Positions 37,675 to 46,095 of a DNA stretch of 64,000 nucleotides are shown here, in pieces; the first letter of the stretch is position 1; each line of letters begins with the position of its first letter. The stretch lies in assembly GCF_015223355.1 (NCBI RefSeq), contig NZ_JADFFK010000008.1:62001-126000 (forward strand). Reading direction: 5' to 3'. Origin of the DNA: Salipiger mangrovisoli. GTDB taxonomy: Bacteria; Pseudomonadota; Alphaproteobacteria; Rhodobacterales; Rhodobacteraceae. The notes under the pieces are model-generated. The model was not told where the DNA came from, did not search any database, and saw nothing but the letters and a program-made list of their open reading frames with translations. Position numbers and translations under genes: made by a program.

Positions 37675-37845
37675 TTGCTCATGGATCCCAGGCGTTGGGA
37701 GAAATCTTCGGGTCGGGCGCCATTGCCTGACCATGGGAAAGCTTGTGACTCAGGCTGCCCCTGCGATCAAAGGAAAATCCTTAATCCGGCACGAGGCGCG
37801 AAGGATTTCGCGCCGCGGTCATGCTGCATGCGCAAAATGACGGCA

Positions 37846-39021
37846 TCAGGTTTCACGAGGCTCAAAAATGCGGCCATCGAAGAATCGATCCGGACCGAGG
37901 AAGAGCTTGCCTGATTCCGACGCGACGGGCATCCGCGTGGACAGGCTGCCTTCCAGCTTCGACGAGGCACCGGGCAGATCGGCGCTGGTTCCGGCCAGCG
38001 CGGCGCGGTGCAGGTCAGATCGGAAGGTGGCGCGCGCGGCCCTCGCCGCCGCGTCCGGATCGAGCCCGGCGCGGGCGGCAAGCTGGCGTCCGATCCATTC
38101 GGCCTGGCTGCGCCACGGGAAGGTGGCCGCCCCCGAATGGAACTCGAGCATGCGCGGCACCTGCCGCTCCTCGCCCTGCGCCGAGATCACCATGCGCCCG
38201 GTCAGCGCCCGGTCCAGCACCTCGGCAGGCACCCCGAGATAGTCGGGGCGGCTGAGGATCTCGGAGGCGAGCGAGCGCGAATCCGGCTCGGCCAGCCAGC
38301 GCCCGGCGCGCCAGGTGGCACGGATCAGCCGGCCCAGCAGCGACTGCTCGGTCTCGGCCCAGTCGCTGCGCACCGCCAGCACCTTTTCCGGCGCGAAGGA
38401 CCAGATCGCCGTGCCGGGCAGCAGGAGCGCGCCGACGCCGTTCTCCACCGCCATGCTGCCCCAGGGCTCGCCGACGCAGAAGGCGTCGATTTCGCCTGCC
38501 TCGATGGCGTCGGCCATCAGTGGCGGCGGCACGGTGCGCACCTGCAGCGCGTCCGGCACCGACAGGCCGAGCGCCGAGAGCCAGTAGTAGAGCAACTCGG
38601 CATGCATGGAGAAGGGGAAGGGCACGCCGATGCGCAGGGTTTCGTCGGAAGCGGCGATCAGCGCCGCGCCGGCGGCGCGCGCATCTTCGAAGCCGAAGTC
38701 GTGGCCCTGCGCCCGGAGCTTCTCGGCGAGCGCATTGCTGACGCCGATGACATTGCCATTGACCGAGAGCACCGAGACCGCCGACAGCGCAACCCCGGCC
38801 CCGCCAAGCCCCAGCGCCGCGGCCACGGGCAGCGGCGAGAGCATGTGCGCGGCATCCACCCGGCCGAAGCTGAGCATGTCACGCAGACTCGACCAGGAGG
38901 GTGCGCGCTTGAGGTCGAGCGCGATGCCCTCCTCGGCGGCATAGCCCATCTCCTGCGCGAGGATCAGCGGCGCGGAATCGGTGAGCGGGATGAACCCGAC
39001 GGAAAGCGTGGTGGTCTTCAT
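37846..39021 (-). CDS. nasS: Nitrate/nitrite sensor NasS
   Basis: A 391-residue NrtA/CmpA-family protein without a signal peptide: it begins MKTTTLSVGFIPLTDSAPLI and is therefore cytoplasmic. The family motif DAFCVGEPWGSM is present. In Paracoccus, Azotobacter and Bradyrhizobium, NasS binds nitrate or nitrite and releases NasT. The start overlaps the nasT stop by four bases, and the pair precedes the structural genes. The C-terminal 50 residues are less conserved-looking. Confidence 0.9.
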   Translation of the reverse strand: MKTTTLSVGFIPLTDSAPLILAQEMGYAAEEGIALDLKRAPSWSSLRDMLSFGRVDAAHMLSPLPVAAALGLGGAGVALSAVSVLSVNGNVIGVSNALAEKLRAQGHDFGFEDARAAGAALIAASDETLRIGVPFPFSMHAELLYYWLSALGLSVPDALQVRTVPPPLMADAIEAGEIDAFCVGEPWGSMAVENGVGALLLPGTAIWSFAPEKVLAVRSDWAETEQSLLGRLIRATWRAGRWLAEPDSRSLASEILSRPDYLGVPAEVLDRALTGRMVISAQGEERQVPRMLEFHSGAATFPWRSQAEWIGRQLAARAGLDPDAAARAARATFRSDLHRAALAGTSADLPGASSKLEGSLSTRMPVASESGKLFLGPDRFFDGRIFEPRET

Positions 39022-39608
39022 CCCAGCAGCCCCGCCGCGGTCACCAGCGCCTGCGCCACGTCGGCGACGCGCTTGCCCTGGTCCATGGCGGCCTTGCGCA
39101 GCAGCGCGTAAGCCTCGTCCTCGCCGACGCCGCGGGCCTTCATCAGCATGCCCTTTGCACGGTCGATCACCTTGCGCTCTTCCAGCGCGCGCTTGGTCTC
39201 CGCAAGCTCGGTGCGCATCCGCTGAAACATGCGGAAGCGGGCGATGGCGGCATCGAGAACCGGCTTCACCCGCTGCGGCTTCAGCCCGTCGACGACATAG
39301 GCGGAGACGCCCGCCTCGATCGCCGCATCGGTGAGACCGTCGCCGGAACGGTCGACGAACATGGCCACGGGGCGCTCCATCGGCCCGCTGGCCAGCGCCA
39401 GTTCCTCGAGCGTGTCGCGCGAGGGGCTTTCGAGGTCGATGAGCACCACGTCGGGATTCAGTGCCTGGATGCGGCGCGCAAGCCCTGTGATGTCGGAGAC
39501 GAGGTGGATGGTGAACTCCCCGGCGTCGCGCAGGCTCTGCTCGATCAGCAGGGCGCGTTCCCGGTCGGTTTCCACGATGGCGATGGAGAGCTGGGCGGAG
39601 GAGGACAT
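39018..39608 (-). CDS. nasT: Nitrate-responsive antiterminator NasT
   Basis: A 196-residue response-regulator-like protein. The N-terminal receiver-like domain (to about residue 125) has VVLIDLESPSRDT at the phosphoacceptor position. The C-terminal ANTAR domain has ERKVIDRAKGMLM and AYALLRKAAMDQGKRVADVA, the RNA-binding signature. Family knowledge says NasT, freed from NasS by nitrate, binds a leader hairpin and allows read-through of a terminator; such a terminator lies before nrtA. The gene is promoter-proximal in the nas cluster. Confidence 0.92.
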   Translation of the reverse strand: MSSSAQLSIAIVETDRERALLIEQSLRDAGEFTIHLVSDITGLARRIQALNPDVVLIDLESPSRDTLEELALASGPMERPVAMFVDRSGDGLTDAAIEAGVSAYVVDGLKPQRVKPVLDAAIARFRMFQRMRTELAETKRALEERKVIDRAKGMLMKARGVGEDEAYALLRKAAMDQGKRVADVAQALVTAAGLLG

Positions 39609-39722
39609 GGCTTCTATTCGCCACGCCGCCGCGAGGCTGTAAAGCGGCGTCGCGCGCCGGAGGGGTCACATATCGGGCAGGTGCTTAAATCTTGGGCGGC
39701 GGCCATTGGGGGAGGGGGCGGA

Positions 39723-39782
39723 GGGGGCTCTGCCCCCGTCTGCCTGCGGCAGACTCCCCCGGCGTATTTGGCAAGAGAAGAA
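39723..39782 (+). repeat. Dispersed 27-bp repeat with two preceding hairpins
   Basis: The 27-mer is at 39756-39782 and contains GGCGTATTTGGCAAGAGAAG. Just before it are two perfect hairpins: GGGGGC-TCT-GCCCCC (39723-39737) and GTCTGCC-TGC-GGCAGAC (39738-39754). It lies between nasT and the oxidase gene. Confidence 0.75.
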
Positions 39783-39793
39783 GGCGGCGGGGT

Positions 39794-41116
39794 TCAGAGA
39801 TCGAAGAGCGCGGCGCCGAAATAGGCGGGGGCGAGCAGGGCGCGACGGAAGCCGCCGAGCGGAAAGCGGGCGGGGGGTGCCTGCATCACCAGCGGGTGGC
39901 GCGCACGCGGGCGCCTGCCCTGTGCGATGTCGGCCAGAAGCAGGCCTGCGTGGCTGCCCATGGCGACGCCATTGCCGTGGAACCCCATGCCGGCGAACAG
40001 GCCGGGATGGTCGGGCACCGCGCTGACATAGGGCGAAAGCCGGGCCATGAGGCAGACGAGCCCGGCCCATTCATGGCTGATCGCCACCTGTTTCCAGGCG
40101 GGGAACATGGCGTGGAACTCCCTGCGGATCTTGGCGCTGATGGCCTTCTGCGCGCGCGGCGTCGCCGTCAGCCCCCCGCGCATGCCAAAGAGGAAGCGGT
40201 TGTCGGGCAGCAGGCGGAAGTAGTGCAGCAGCTGGCGGGTATCATAGGCCATCTGCCGCGAGGTCCAGCCGGCGGCGGCGCGCTGCGCCTCCGAGAGCGG
40301 TTCGGTGACGATGACGCTGGATTGCACCGGCATGTAGCGCCCGCGCAGCCAGTCCGGCAGGTCCTCGGAGGAATAGCCGTTGGTGGCGAGGATCACCCGG
40401 TCGGCGGTGAGCGTGGCCCGAGGCGTGGTGAGGTGCCACTTTCCGTCCAGATGCCGCAGCGCGGTCACCGGGCTGTGGCCGTGCAGCGTGGCGCCGGCAG
40501 TCTGCGCGGCGCGGGCGAGACCGGCGTGATACTTGCGCGGGTTGAGCGCAAATCCGAGCGGTGTGGTCATCGCGCCGTGGAAGGGGCCGCCGAGGCCTTC
40601 GTCCGCAAGCTCCTCGCGCGGCGTGAGACGGGGCGTGACGCCGTAGAGCGCGGGCAGGGTCCCGGCGCTTTCCCGGAGCGAGGCCCAGGCGCGCTTGGTA
40701 TGGGCGAGCAAGGTCTCGCCCTCGGAGTGGGTGTCGGCATCGATGCCATGCGCGGCGATCAGCGCGGCGGCGGTCTCGATCGCGGCGCGCTCGGTCTGGC
40801 ACCACTCGCGCAGGCCCTGCTCGCCGTGCCGCTTGCGCAGCAGGCTGTGCGGCGCCTTGGCGCCGCCGAGGCAGCAGAAGCCACCGTTGCGCCCCGAGGC
40901 GCCGTAGCCGGGGTGCTCGGCCTCGAGCAGCACCACCTCCACCCCGTCCTGCGCCAGATGCAGCGCGGCGGAGAGCCCCGTGAAGCCGCCGCCGATCACC
41001 GCGATCTCGGTATGACGCGGGGCCTCGAGCGCGGGCCAGTCCATCGGCGGCACGGTCTCCGCCCAGAAGCACGCGCCCTGCGGCCCGTAGGCCGCAGCTT
41101 CGTAGATGCGTTTCAT
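39794..41116 (-). CDS. FAD-dependent oxidoreductase, gamma-glutamylputrescine oxidase-like
   Basis: A 440-residue DAO-family flavoenzyme with the dinucleotide-binding motif VIGGGFTGLSAALHLA near residue 40 and HPGYGASGRNGGF after it, the usual PuuB/DadA-like signature. The C-terminal GMGFHGNGVAMGSHAG also contacts FAD. Being last in the potFGHI operon, it most likely oxidises a polyamine derivative, by analogy with PuuB. No puuA-type gamma-glutamylputrescine synthetase is in the window, so the exact substrate is open. The stop of potI lies 13 bp upstream. Confidence 0.85.
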   Translation of the reverse strand: MKRIYEAAAYGPQGACFWAETVPPMDWPALEAPRHTEIAVIGGGFTGLSAALHLAQDGVEVVLLEAEHPGYGASGRNGGFCCLGGAKAPHSLLRKRHGEQGLREWCQTERAAIETAAALIAAHGIDADTHSEGETLLAHTKRAWASLRESAGTLPALYGVTPRLTPREELADEGLGGPFHGAMTTPLGFALNPRKYHAGLARAAQTAGATLHGHSPVTALRHLDGKWHLTTPRATLTADRVILATNGYSSEDLPDWLRGRYMPVQSSVIVTEPLSEAQRAAAGWTSRQMAYDTRQLLHYFRLLPDNRFLFGMRGGLTATPRAQKAISAKIRREFHAMFPAWKQVAISHEWAGLVCLMARLSPYVSAVPDHPGLFAGMGFHGNGVAMGSHAGLLLADIAQGRRPRARHPLVMQAPPARFPLGGFRRALLAPAYFGAALFDL

Positions 41117-41129
41117 CTGCGGTCCCTTG

Positions 41130-41948
41130 CTACTCGGCGCGGATCGCCGCCTGCTCGTCGCGTCGCTGGGCCACCGCCGCCCGCTTCGACAGGATCGAGG
41201 CGGTGATCACGCCGACCGTGACGATGGCGATCATGATGGTCGAGAGCGCGTTGATCTGCGGGCTGACGCCGAGGCGCACCGCCGAGAATATCTTGATCGG
41301 CAGGGTGGTGGCCGAAGGGCCGGTGGTGAAGCTGGCGATCACCAGGTCGTCGAGCGACAGGGTGAAGGCGAGTAGCCAGCCCGAGATCACCGCCGGGGCG
41401 ATGATCGGCAGGGTGACCAGCCGGAAGGCCTCGAAGGGCGAGCACCCGAGGTCGAGCGCCGCCTCTTCCAGCGACTTGTCGAAGGTGGTCAGCCGCGAGG
41501 AGACCACCACCGAGACGTAGCACATGGCGAAGGTGGTATGCGCCAGAACGATGGTGAAGACGCCTCGGTCGAGGTTGATGCCGATGAAAAGAAGCAGCAG
41601 CGCGAGGCCGGTGATCACCTCGGGCATCACCAGCGGGGCGTAGATCATCCCCGAGAACAGCGTGCGCCCGTGGAAGCGCCCGGCGCGCACCAGCACGTAG
41701 GCGGCCATGGTGCCGAGCACGGTGGCCAGGGTGGAGGAGAAGACCGCCACCTTCACCGTCACCCAGGCGGCGTCGAGGAAGGCCTGGTCGCGCAGCAGCT
41801 CGCCGTACCACTTGGTCGAGAAGCCGGCCCAGACGGTGACCAGGCGGCTTTCGTTGAAGCTGTAGAAGACCAGCAGCACCATCGGCAGGTAGAGGAAGGC
41901 GAAGCCGAGGGTCAGCGAGACCGTGTTGAACCAGCTGAAGCGTCTCAT
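41130..41948 (-). CDS. potI: Spermidine/putrescine ABC transporter permease
   Basis: A 272-residue inner-membrane protein with six predicted helices and the EAA loop EAALDLGCSPFEAFRLV followed by LPIIAPA. It matches PotC/PotI in length and motif and pairs with the permease at 42019. The gap of about 70 bp between the two permeases contains a copy of the 27-bp repeat, which is unusual inside an operon. Confidence 0.92.
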   Translation of the reverse strand: MRRFSWFNTVSLTLGFAFLYLPMVLLVFYSFNESRLVTVWAGFSTKWYGELLRDQAFLDAAWVTVKVAVFSSTLATVLGTMAAYVLVRAGRFHGRTLFSGMIYAPLVMPEVITGLALLLLFIGINLDRGVFTIVLAHTTFAMCYVSVVVSSRLTTFDKSLEEAALDLGCSPFEAFRLVTLPIIAPAVISGWLLAFTLSLDDLVIASFTTGPSATTLPIKIFSAVRLGVSPQINALSTIMIAIVTVGVITASILSKRAAVAQRRDEQAAIRAE

Positions 41949-41980
41949 GCCCGGCCTCCGGCTTTGTGTCCGGCGGCGGT

Positions 41981-42007
41981 GCCGGTGCGTATTTGGAAAG
42001 AGAAGAA
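41981..42007 (+). repeat. Dispersed 27-bp repeat
   Basis: Contains GCGTATTTGGAAAGAGAAGA, one mismatch in 20 from the copy at 23267. It is antisense to the surrounding potH and potI genes. Confidence 0.8.
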
Positions 42008-42018
42008 GCGGCGGGGGC

Positions 42019-42909
42019 TCATCCTTCGGCCTCCCGCTGCTTCTGCTCGTTACGCTGGAAGAGGATGATCGGGATGATCAGGATCAGCAGCAGCACCACG
42101 GCCACGGCGCTGGCCACCGGCCAGTCGCGGTTCGAGAAGAACTCTTCCCAGAGCACCTTGCCGATCATCAGCGTGTCCGAGCCGCCGAGCAGCGAGGGGA
42201 TGACGAATTCGCCCAGGGTGGGGATGAAGACGAGGAAGCAGCCGGCGATGATGCCGTTGCGCGACAGCGGCCAGGTGACCAGCCAGAAGGCCTCGAGCCG
42301 CGAGCAGCCGAGGTCCTCGGCGGCCTCGAGCAGCGAGCCGTCGAGCTTCTCCAGCGCCGAGTAGATCGGCAGGATCATGAACGGCAGGTAGGTGTAGACC
42401 ACGCCGATATAGACCGCCGTCGTGGTGTTCATGATCTGCAGCGGCGTGTCGATGATGCCGAGCCAGAGCAGCACCTGGTTCAGCACGCCCTCGTTCGACA
42501 GGATCCCCATCCACGAGTAGACGCGGATCAGGAAAGAGGTCCAGAACGGCAGGATCACCAGCATCAGCAGGGTCGGGCGCCATTCTTCGGGCGCGCGGGC
42601 CATGGCATAGGCCACCGGGTAGCCGACGCAGAGCGTGAGCGCCGTCGAGATCGCCGCGATCTTCAGCGACGACAGGTAGGCTTTCCAGTAGAGATCATCG
42701 GTGGTCAGGAAGGTGAAATTCTCGAAGTCGAGCTCCGAGAAGAAGCTCTTCAGCCCCTCCCAGCCAGCGGCGAGGTCGAGCTGCGGCGCGTAGGGCGGGC
42801 GCGACAGGGCGATGTCCGAGAGCGAGATCTTCAGGACGATCAGGAAGGGCACGAGGAACAGTGCCAGCAGCCACAGGTAGGGGATCGCGATGAGCACGAA
42901 GCGGCGCAT
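42019..42909 (-). CDS. potH: Spermidine/putrescine ABC transporter permease
   Basis: A 296-residue partner permease with six helices, EAA loop EAAEDLGCSRLEAFWLV and WPLSRNG, and a first helix near residues 8-30. It matches PotB/PotH in length. It starts three bases after the ATPase gene, which implies coupled translation. Confidence 0.92.
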   Translation of the reverse strand: MRRFVLIAIPYLWLLALFLVPFLIVLKISLSDIALSRPPYAPQLDLAAGWEGLKSFFSELDFENFTFLTTDDLYWKAYLSSLKIAAISTALTLCVGYPVAYAMARAPEEWRPTLLMLVILPFWTSFLIRVYSWMGILSNEGVLNQVLLWLGIIDTPLQIMNTTTAVYIGVVYTYLPFMILPIYSALEKLDGSLLEAAEDLGCSRLEAFWLVTWPLSRNGIIAGCFLVFIPTLGEFVIPSLLGGSDTLMIGKVLWEEFFSNRDWPVASAVAVVLLLILIIPIILFQRNEQKQREAEG

Positions 42910-42912
42910 GGC

Positions 42913-44034
42913 TTACTCCTCGAGCACGACACCGGCGGTGTCGGTGAAGCCGACCCAGACCTCGTCTTCCCAGGTGATGTGGCGGTTGGCGAGGCGGCGT
43001 GCGTTGACCATCTGCGCCTTGATCATCTGACCGCCGGCGAGTTCGACGTGGTAGGTCGAGATATTGCCGAGGTAGGCGATGTCGATGACCTTGCCGCGGA
43101 AGGTGTTGGGCCGGTCCGGCCGCTCGACGTCGATGGTGACCTTCTCGGGGCGGATGGCGAAATGCACGCTCTGCCCGGCCTCGACGCTCTTGGCGGGCGT
43201 CGCGAGGATCGGCGGCTGGCCCTCGGCCCAGGCGATGCCGGTCTTGGTGCCGGGCTGGGTGGCGCGGCCCTCGATGATGTTCACGTCGCCGATGAAGTCG
43301 GCGACGTAGACCGAGTTCGGCGCCTCGTAGATCTCGGCGGGGGTGGCGACCTGCACGAGGTTGCCCTCGTCCATCACCGCGATGCGCGAGGCGACGGTCA
43401 TCGCCTCTTCCTGGTCGTGGGTGACGATGACGAAGGTGGTGCCGGTCTTTTCCTGGATGTCCATCAGCTCGAACTGCGTCTGTTCGCGCAGCTTGCGGTC
43501 GAGCGCGCCGAGCGGCTCGTCGAGGAGCAGCAGCTTCGGCGCCTTGGCGAGCGAGCGGGCCAGCGCGACGCGCTGGCGCTGGCCGCCGGAAATCTGGTGC
43601 GGCTTGCGCTTGGCGAATTTGGTCAGCCGGGTGAGGCGCAGCATCTCCTCGACGCGGTCGCCGATGAAGGCCTTGTCCTTGCTCTCGCGGCGCAGGCCGA
43701 AGGCGATGTTGTCCCAGACCGACAGGTGCGGAAACAGCGCGTAGCTCTGGAACATCATGTTCACCGGGCGCTGGTTCGGCGGCACGTGGCCGATGTCCTT
43801 GCCCGAGAGGTAGATATCGCCCGAGGTCGCCGTCTCGAAGCCCGCGAGCATCCGCATCATCGTGGTCTTGCCGCAACCCGAGGGTCCGAGAAGGGCGAAG
43901 AACTCGCGTTCGTAGATGTTCAGCGACAGATCATGGATCGCGGTGAAGTCACCGAAACTCTTGGTGACGTTGCGAAATTCGATGATCGGTTTCTGGTCCG
44001 GGTCGGTCCAGGGGGCAAAGACGGTCTGAGCCAT
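42913..44034 (-). CDS. potG: Spermidine/putrescine ABC transporter ATP-binding protein
   Basis: A 373-residue ATPase with Walker A GPSGCGKTT near residue 51, signature ISGGQRQRVALARSL, Walker B LLLLDEPLGALD and H-loop VTHDQEEAM, then a C-terminal TOBE domain of about 120 residues. PotA/PotG-like. It lies downstream of the binding protein, with a hairpin between them that may lower its expression relative to the receptor. Confidence 0.93.
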   Translation of the reverse strand: MAQTVFAPWTDPDQKPIIEFRNVTKSFGDFTAIHDLSLNIYEREFFALLGPSGCGKTTMMRMLAGFETATSGDIYLSGKDIGHVPPNQRPVNMMFQSYALFPHLSVWDNIAFGLRRESKDKAFIGDRVEEMLRLTRLTKFAKRKPHQISGGQRQRVALARSLAKAPKLLLLDEPLGALDRKLREQTQFELMDIQEKTGTTFVIVTHDQEEAMTVASRIAVMDEGNLVQVATPAEIYEAPNSVYVADFIGDVNIIEGRATQPGTKTGIAWAEGQPPILATPAKSVEAGQSVHFAIRPEKVTIDVERPDRPNTFRGKVIDIAYLGNISTYHVELAGGQMIKAQMVNARRLANRHITWEDEVWVGFTDTAGVVLEE

Positions 44035-44054
44035 GCGGGATTGATCCTGTCATG

Positions 44055-44086
44055 AAAATGGCCCGCCCCTCCGGGAGAGGCGGGCC
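44055..44086 (-). terminator. Attenuating hairpin between potF and potG
   Basis: On the minus strand GGCCCGCC pairs with GGCGGGCC around an 11-base loop, followed by ATTTT. It lies inside the operon just after the binding-protein gene, where partial termination would let the receptor be made in excess. Confidence 0.7.
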
Positions 44087-44099
44087 TGAAGGGTCAGGC

Positions 44100-45188
44100 T
44101 CAGGAGCCGGACTTGATCTTGGTCCAGAGGCGGGTCACCACGCGCTGCACCTTGGGTTCGTAGGGGGTGGTGGTGAAGAGGTTCTCCAGCGCCTCCTCCG
44201 ACGGGTAGATCGCCGGGTCGCCGATCACGTCATCGGCGAGGAACGCCTGCGAGGCCTTGTTGCCGTTGGCGTAGTAGACGTAGTTCGACGCCGCCGCCAT
44301 GTTCTCGGGGTCCATGATGAAGTTCAGGAAGACATGCGCCCCGTCGGGGTTCGGTGCGTCGACCGGGATCGCCATCTCGTCGAACCACATCTGCGCGCCT
44401 TCCTTGGGTGCGTTGTAGGCCACCTCGACGCCGTTCTCGGCTTCGGCGGCACGGTCACGCGCCTGCAGGATGTCGCCCGACCAGCCGACCGCGACGCAGA
44501 TGTCGCCATTGGCCAGCGCGTTGATGTATTCCGACGAATGGAACTTGCTGATGTAGGGGCGGATCGCCATGTAGACCGGCTCGGCCTTGGCGATCACATC
44601 GGGATCGTGGCTGTCCGGGTCCTCGCCGATGTATTTCAGCGCGGCGGGGATCATCTCGGAGGGGGCGTCGAGGAAGTAGACGCCGCAGGCCGCGAGCTTT
44701 TCCATGTTCTCGGGCTTGAACACCAGGTCCCAGCTGTCGATCGGGGCGTCCTCGCCGAGGATTTCCTGGATCTTGGGGACGTTCACGCCGATACCGGTGG
44801 TGCCCCACATGTAGTTGATCGCATACTCGTTGCCGGGGTCATACTTGTCGGTGCGCGACGAGATCACGTCCCACATGTTCTCGAGGTTCGGCAGCTTCGA
44901 CTTGTCGAGCTTCTGGAACGAGCCCGCTTCGATCTGGCGCTGCAGGAAGGTGCCGGTGGGGACGACGACGTCATAGCCCGAGCCGCCGGCCAGCATCTTG
45001 GTCTCGAGCACCTCGTTGCTGTCGAAGACGTCGTAGATCAGGTCGATGCCGGTTTCCTGCTCGAACTTCTCGAGCAGCGACTCGTCGATGTAGTCGGACC
45101 AGTTGTAGACGCGGACTTCTTCGGCCTGGGCCGTGGCAGCCGCGAGCGCGATGCCCGCGGTGAAAGTGAGAAGAGATGTCTTCATCAT
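44100..45188 (-). CDS. potF: Putrescine/spermidine-binding periplasmic protein
   Basis: A 362-residue receptor with a Sec signal (residues 1-22, ending in AAATAQAEE). The mature N-terminus EVRVYNWSDYIDESLLEKFE is the PotD/PotF hallmark, including the NWSDYI ligand-pocket segment. It is the first gene of potFGHI and the oxidase gene, with a promoter overlapped by the GntR palindrome at 45231. Putrescine or a near relative is the likely ligand. Confidence 0.93.
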   Translation of the reverse strand: MMKTSLLTFTAGIALAAATAQAEEVRVYNWSDYIDESLLEKFEQETGIDLIYDVFDSNEVLETKMLAGGSGYDVVVPTGTFLQRQIEAGSFQKLDKSKLPNLENMWDVISSRTDKYDPGNEYAINYMWGTTGIGVNVPKIQEILGEDAPIDSWDLVFKPENMEKLAACGVYFLDAPSEMIPAALKYIGEDPDSHDPDVIAKAEPVYMAIRPYISKFHSSEYINALANGDICVAVGWSGDILQARDRAAEAENGVEVAYNAPKEGAQMWFDEMAIPVDAPNPDGAHVFLNFIMDPENMAAASNYVYYANGNKASQAFLADDVIGDPAIYPSEEALENLFTTTPYEPKVQRVVTRLWTKIKSGS

Positions 45189-45230
45189 GTGCTCCCGTTG
45201 GTCGCGGGGTCTTCCTCGCCCCGTCCCCGA

Positions 45231-45259
45231 ATTTGATCAAATGTTGCATCTCTTGGCAA
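45231..45259 (-). promoter_or_regulatory. potF promoter with palindromic operator
   Basis: On the minus strand TTGCCA (45259-45254) and TCAAAT (45236-45231) are 17 bases apart. The -10 is overlapped by the perfect palindrome ATTTGATCAAAT at 45231-45242, a likely binding site for the adjacent GntR protein. The same site recurs at 45313 and 46031. Confidence 0.65.
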
Positions 45260-45312
45260 CATCCCGGATGTTTTCACGAGGCGCGGCAGCGTGCAAGATA
45301 ACGTCGCGGCCA

Positions 45313-45324
45313 ATGTGATCAAAT
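45313..45324 (+). promoter_or_regulatory. GntR operator copy upstream of its own gene
   Basis: ATGTGATCAAAT, one mismatch from the palindrome at 45231. It ends 12 bp before the gntR start codon, suitable for autoregulation. Confidence 0.55.
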
Positions 45325-45336
45325 GGAAGGCAGCTG

Positions 45337-45990
45337 ATGAATATGAGGGCAGATGGTGCGGGACCTCCGGCGCACGAGCTGGTTTACAGGCGTCTGCGCG
45401 AGATGGTGCTCTTCGGCGAACTGGAGCCGGGCCAGGCGGTGACCATCCAGGGCCTGGTCGAGCAGCTCGGTGCCGGAATGACCCCGGTGCGCGAGGCCTT
45501 GCGGCGGATGATCTCAGAAGGCGCACTGGCGTTTCGCGGCAACCGGCGGATCATGGTTCCGGTGCTCGATGCCGAGGCCGTGGAGCAGCTTCTGCTGGCG
45601 CGGGTTGCGCTGGAGCCTCAGCTTGCCCGTCGCGCCGCTCAGCGGTGCACCCCCTCGGACATCGCGCGGCTGCGCGCCACCGATTCACGGCTCGATCATG
45701 CCATCGCACGCGGCGATGTGCGCGGCTACCTCGAGGAGAATCACCGCTTCCACGCCGAACTGAACCAGATTGCCGAGGCGCCGATCCTCACCGAACTGGT
45801 CGAAGGGCTGTGGCTGCGTTTCGGCCCCTCGCTGCGAGTGGTCTGCGGCATGTTCGGCACGCGCAACCTGCCGGACCGCCACAAAGACCTTCTGGAGGCG
45901 CTGGAAAAGGGCGACGCGGCGGCAGCGGCTGACGCAATGGAAGGCGACGTGGTGCAGGGGATGACCCAGATCCGCGAGGGGCTGGCCTGA
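45337..45990 (+). CDS. GntR family transcriptional regulator (FCD type) of polyamine genes
   Basis: A 217-residue regulator with a winged-helix domain (residues 15-75: LVEQLGAGMTPVREALRRM) and an FCD domain with ENHRFHAELNQIAEAPIL. It is divergent from potF and 105 bp ahead of the aminotransferase. Three copies of a TTTGATCA palindrome flank it on both sides, so it most likely controls both polyamine uptake and catabolism. Ligand unknown; a polyamine or its degradation product would fit. The ATG at 45337 begins MNMRADG; the third residue is also methionine. Confidence 0.85.
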   Translation: MNMRADGAGPPAHELVYRRLREMVLFGELEPGQAVTIQGLVEQLGAGMTPVREALRRMISEGALAFRGNRRIMVPVLDAEAVEQLLLARVALEPQLARRAAQRCTPSDIARLRATDSRLDHAIARGDVRGYLEENHRFHAELNQIAEAPILTELVEGLWLRFGPSLRVVCGMFGTRNLPDRHKDLLEALEKGDAAAAADAMEGDVVQGMTQIREGLA

Positions 45991-46017
45991 TTCGCGGCGC
46001 TGGAACCGCAACCACGA

Positions 46018-46045
46018 TTGACGCGGAATAATTTGATCATATTAT
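46018..46045 (+). promoter_or_regulatory. Aminotransferase promoter with GntR operator
   Basis: TTGACG at 46018 and TATTAT at 46040 are 16 bases apart, a strong sigma-70-type promoter. The spacer and -10 hold ATTTGATCATAT (46031-46042), one mismatch from the potF operator. It lies 51 bp before the aminotransferase start. Confidence 0.7.
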
Positions 46046-46095
46046 CGGCGAGACCATCCCGACCCGTCGATCCGACGCAACGAAAGGTGTCCGCC

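Noticed and set aside
37801-37860. Possible sigma-54 promoter upstream of nrtA
   Set aside because: On the minus strand a TTTTGC lies here, but the -24 GG is missing at the required distance.
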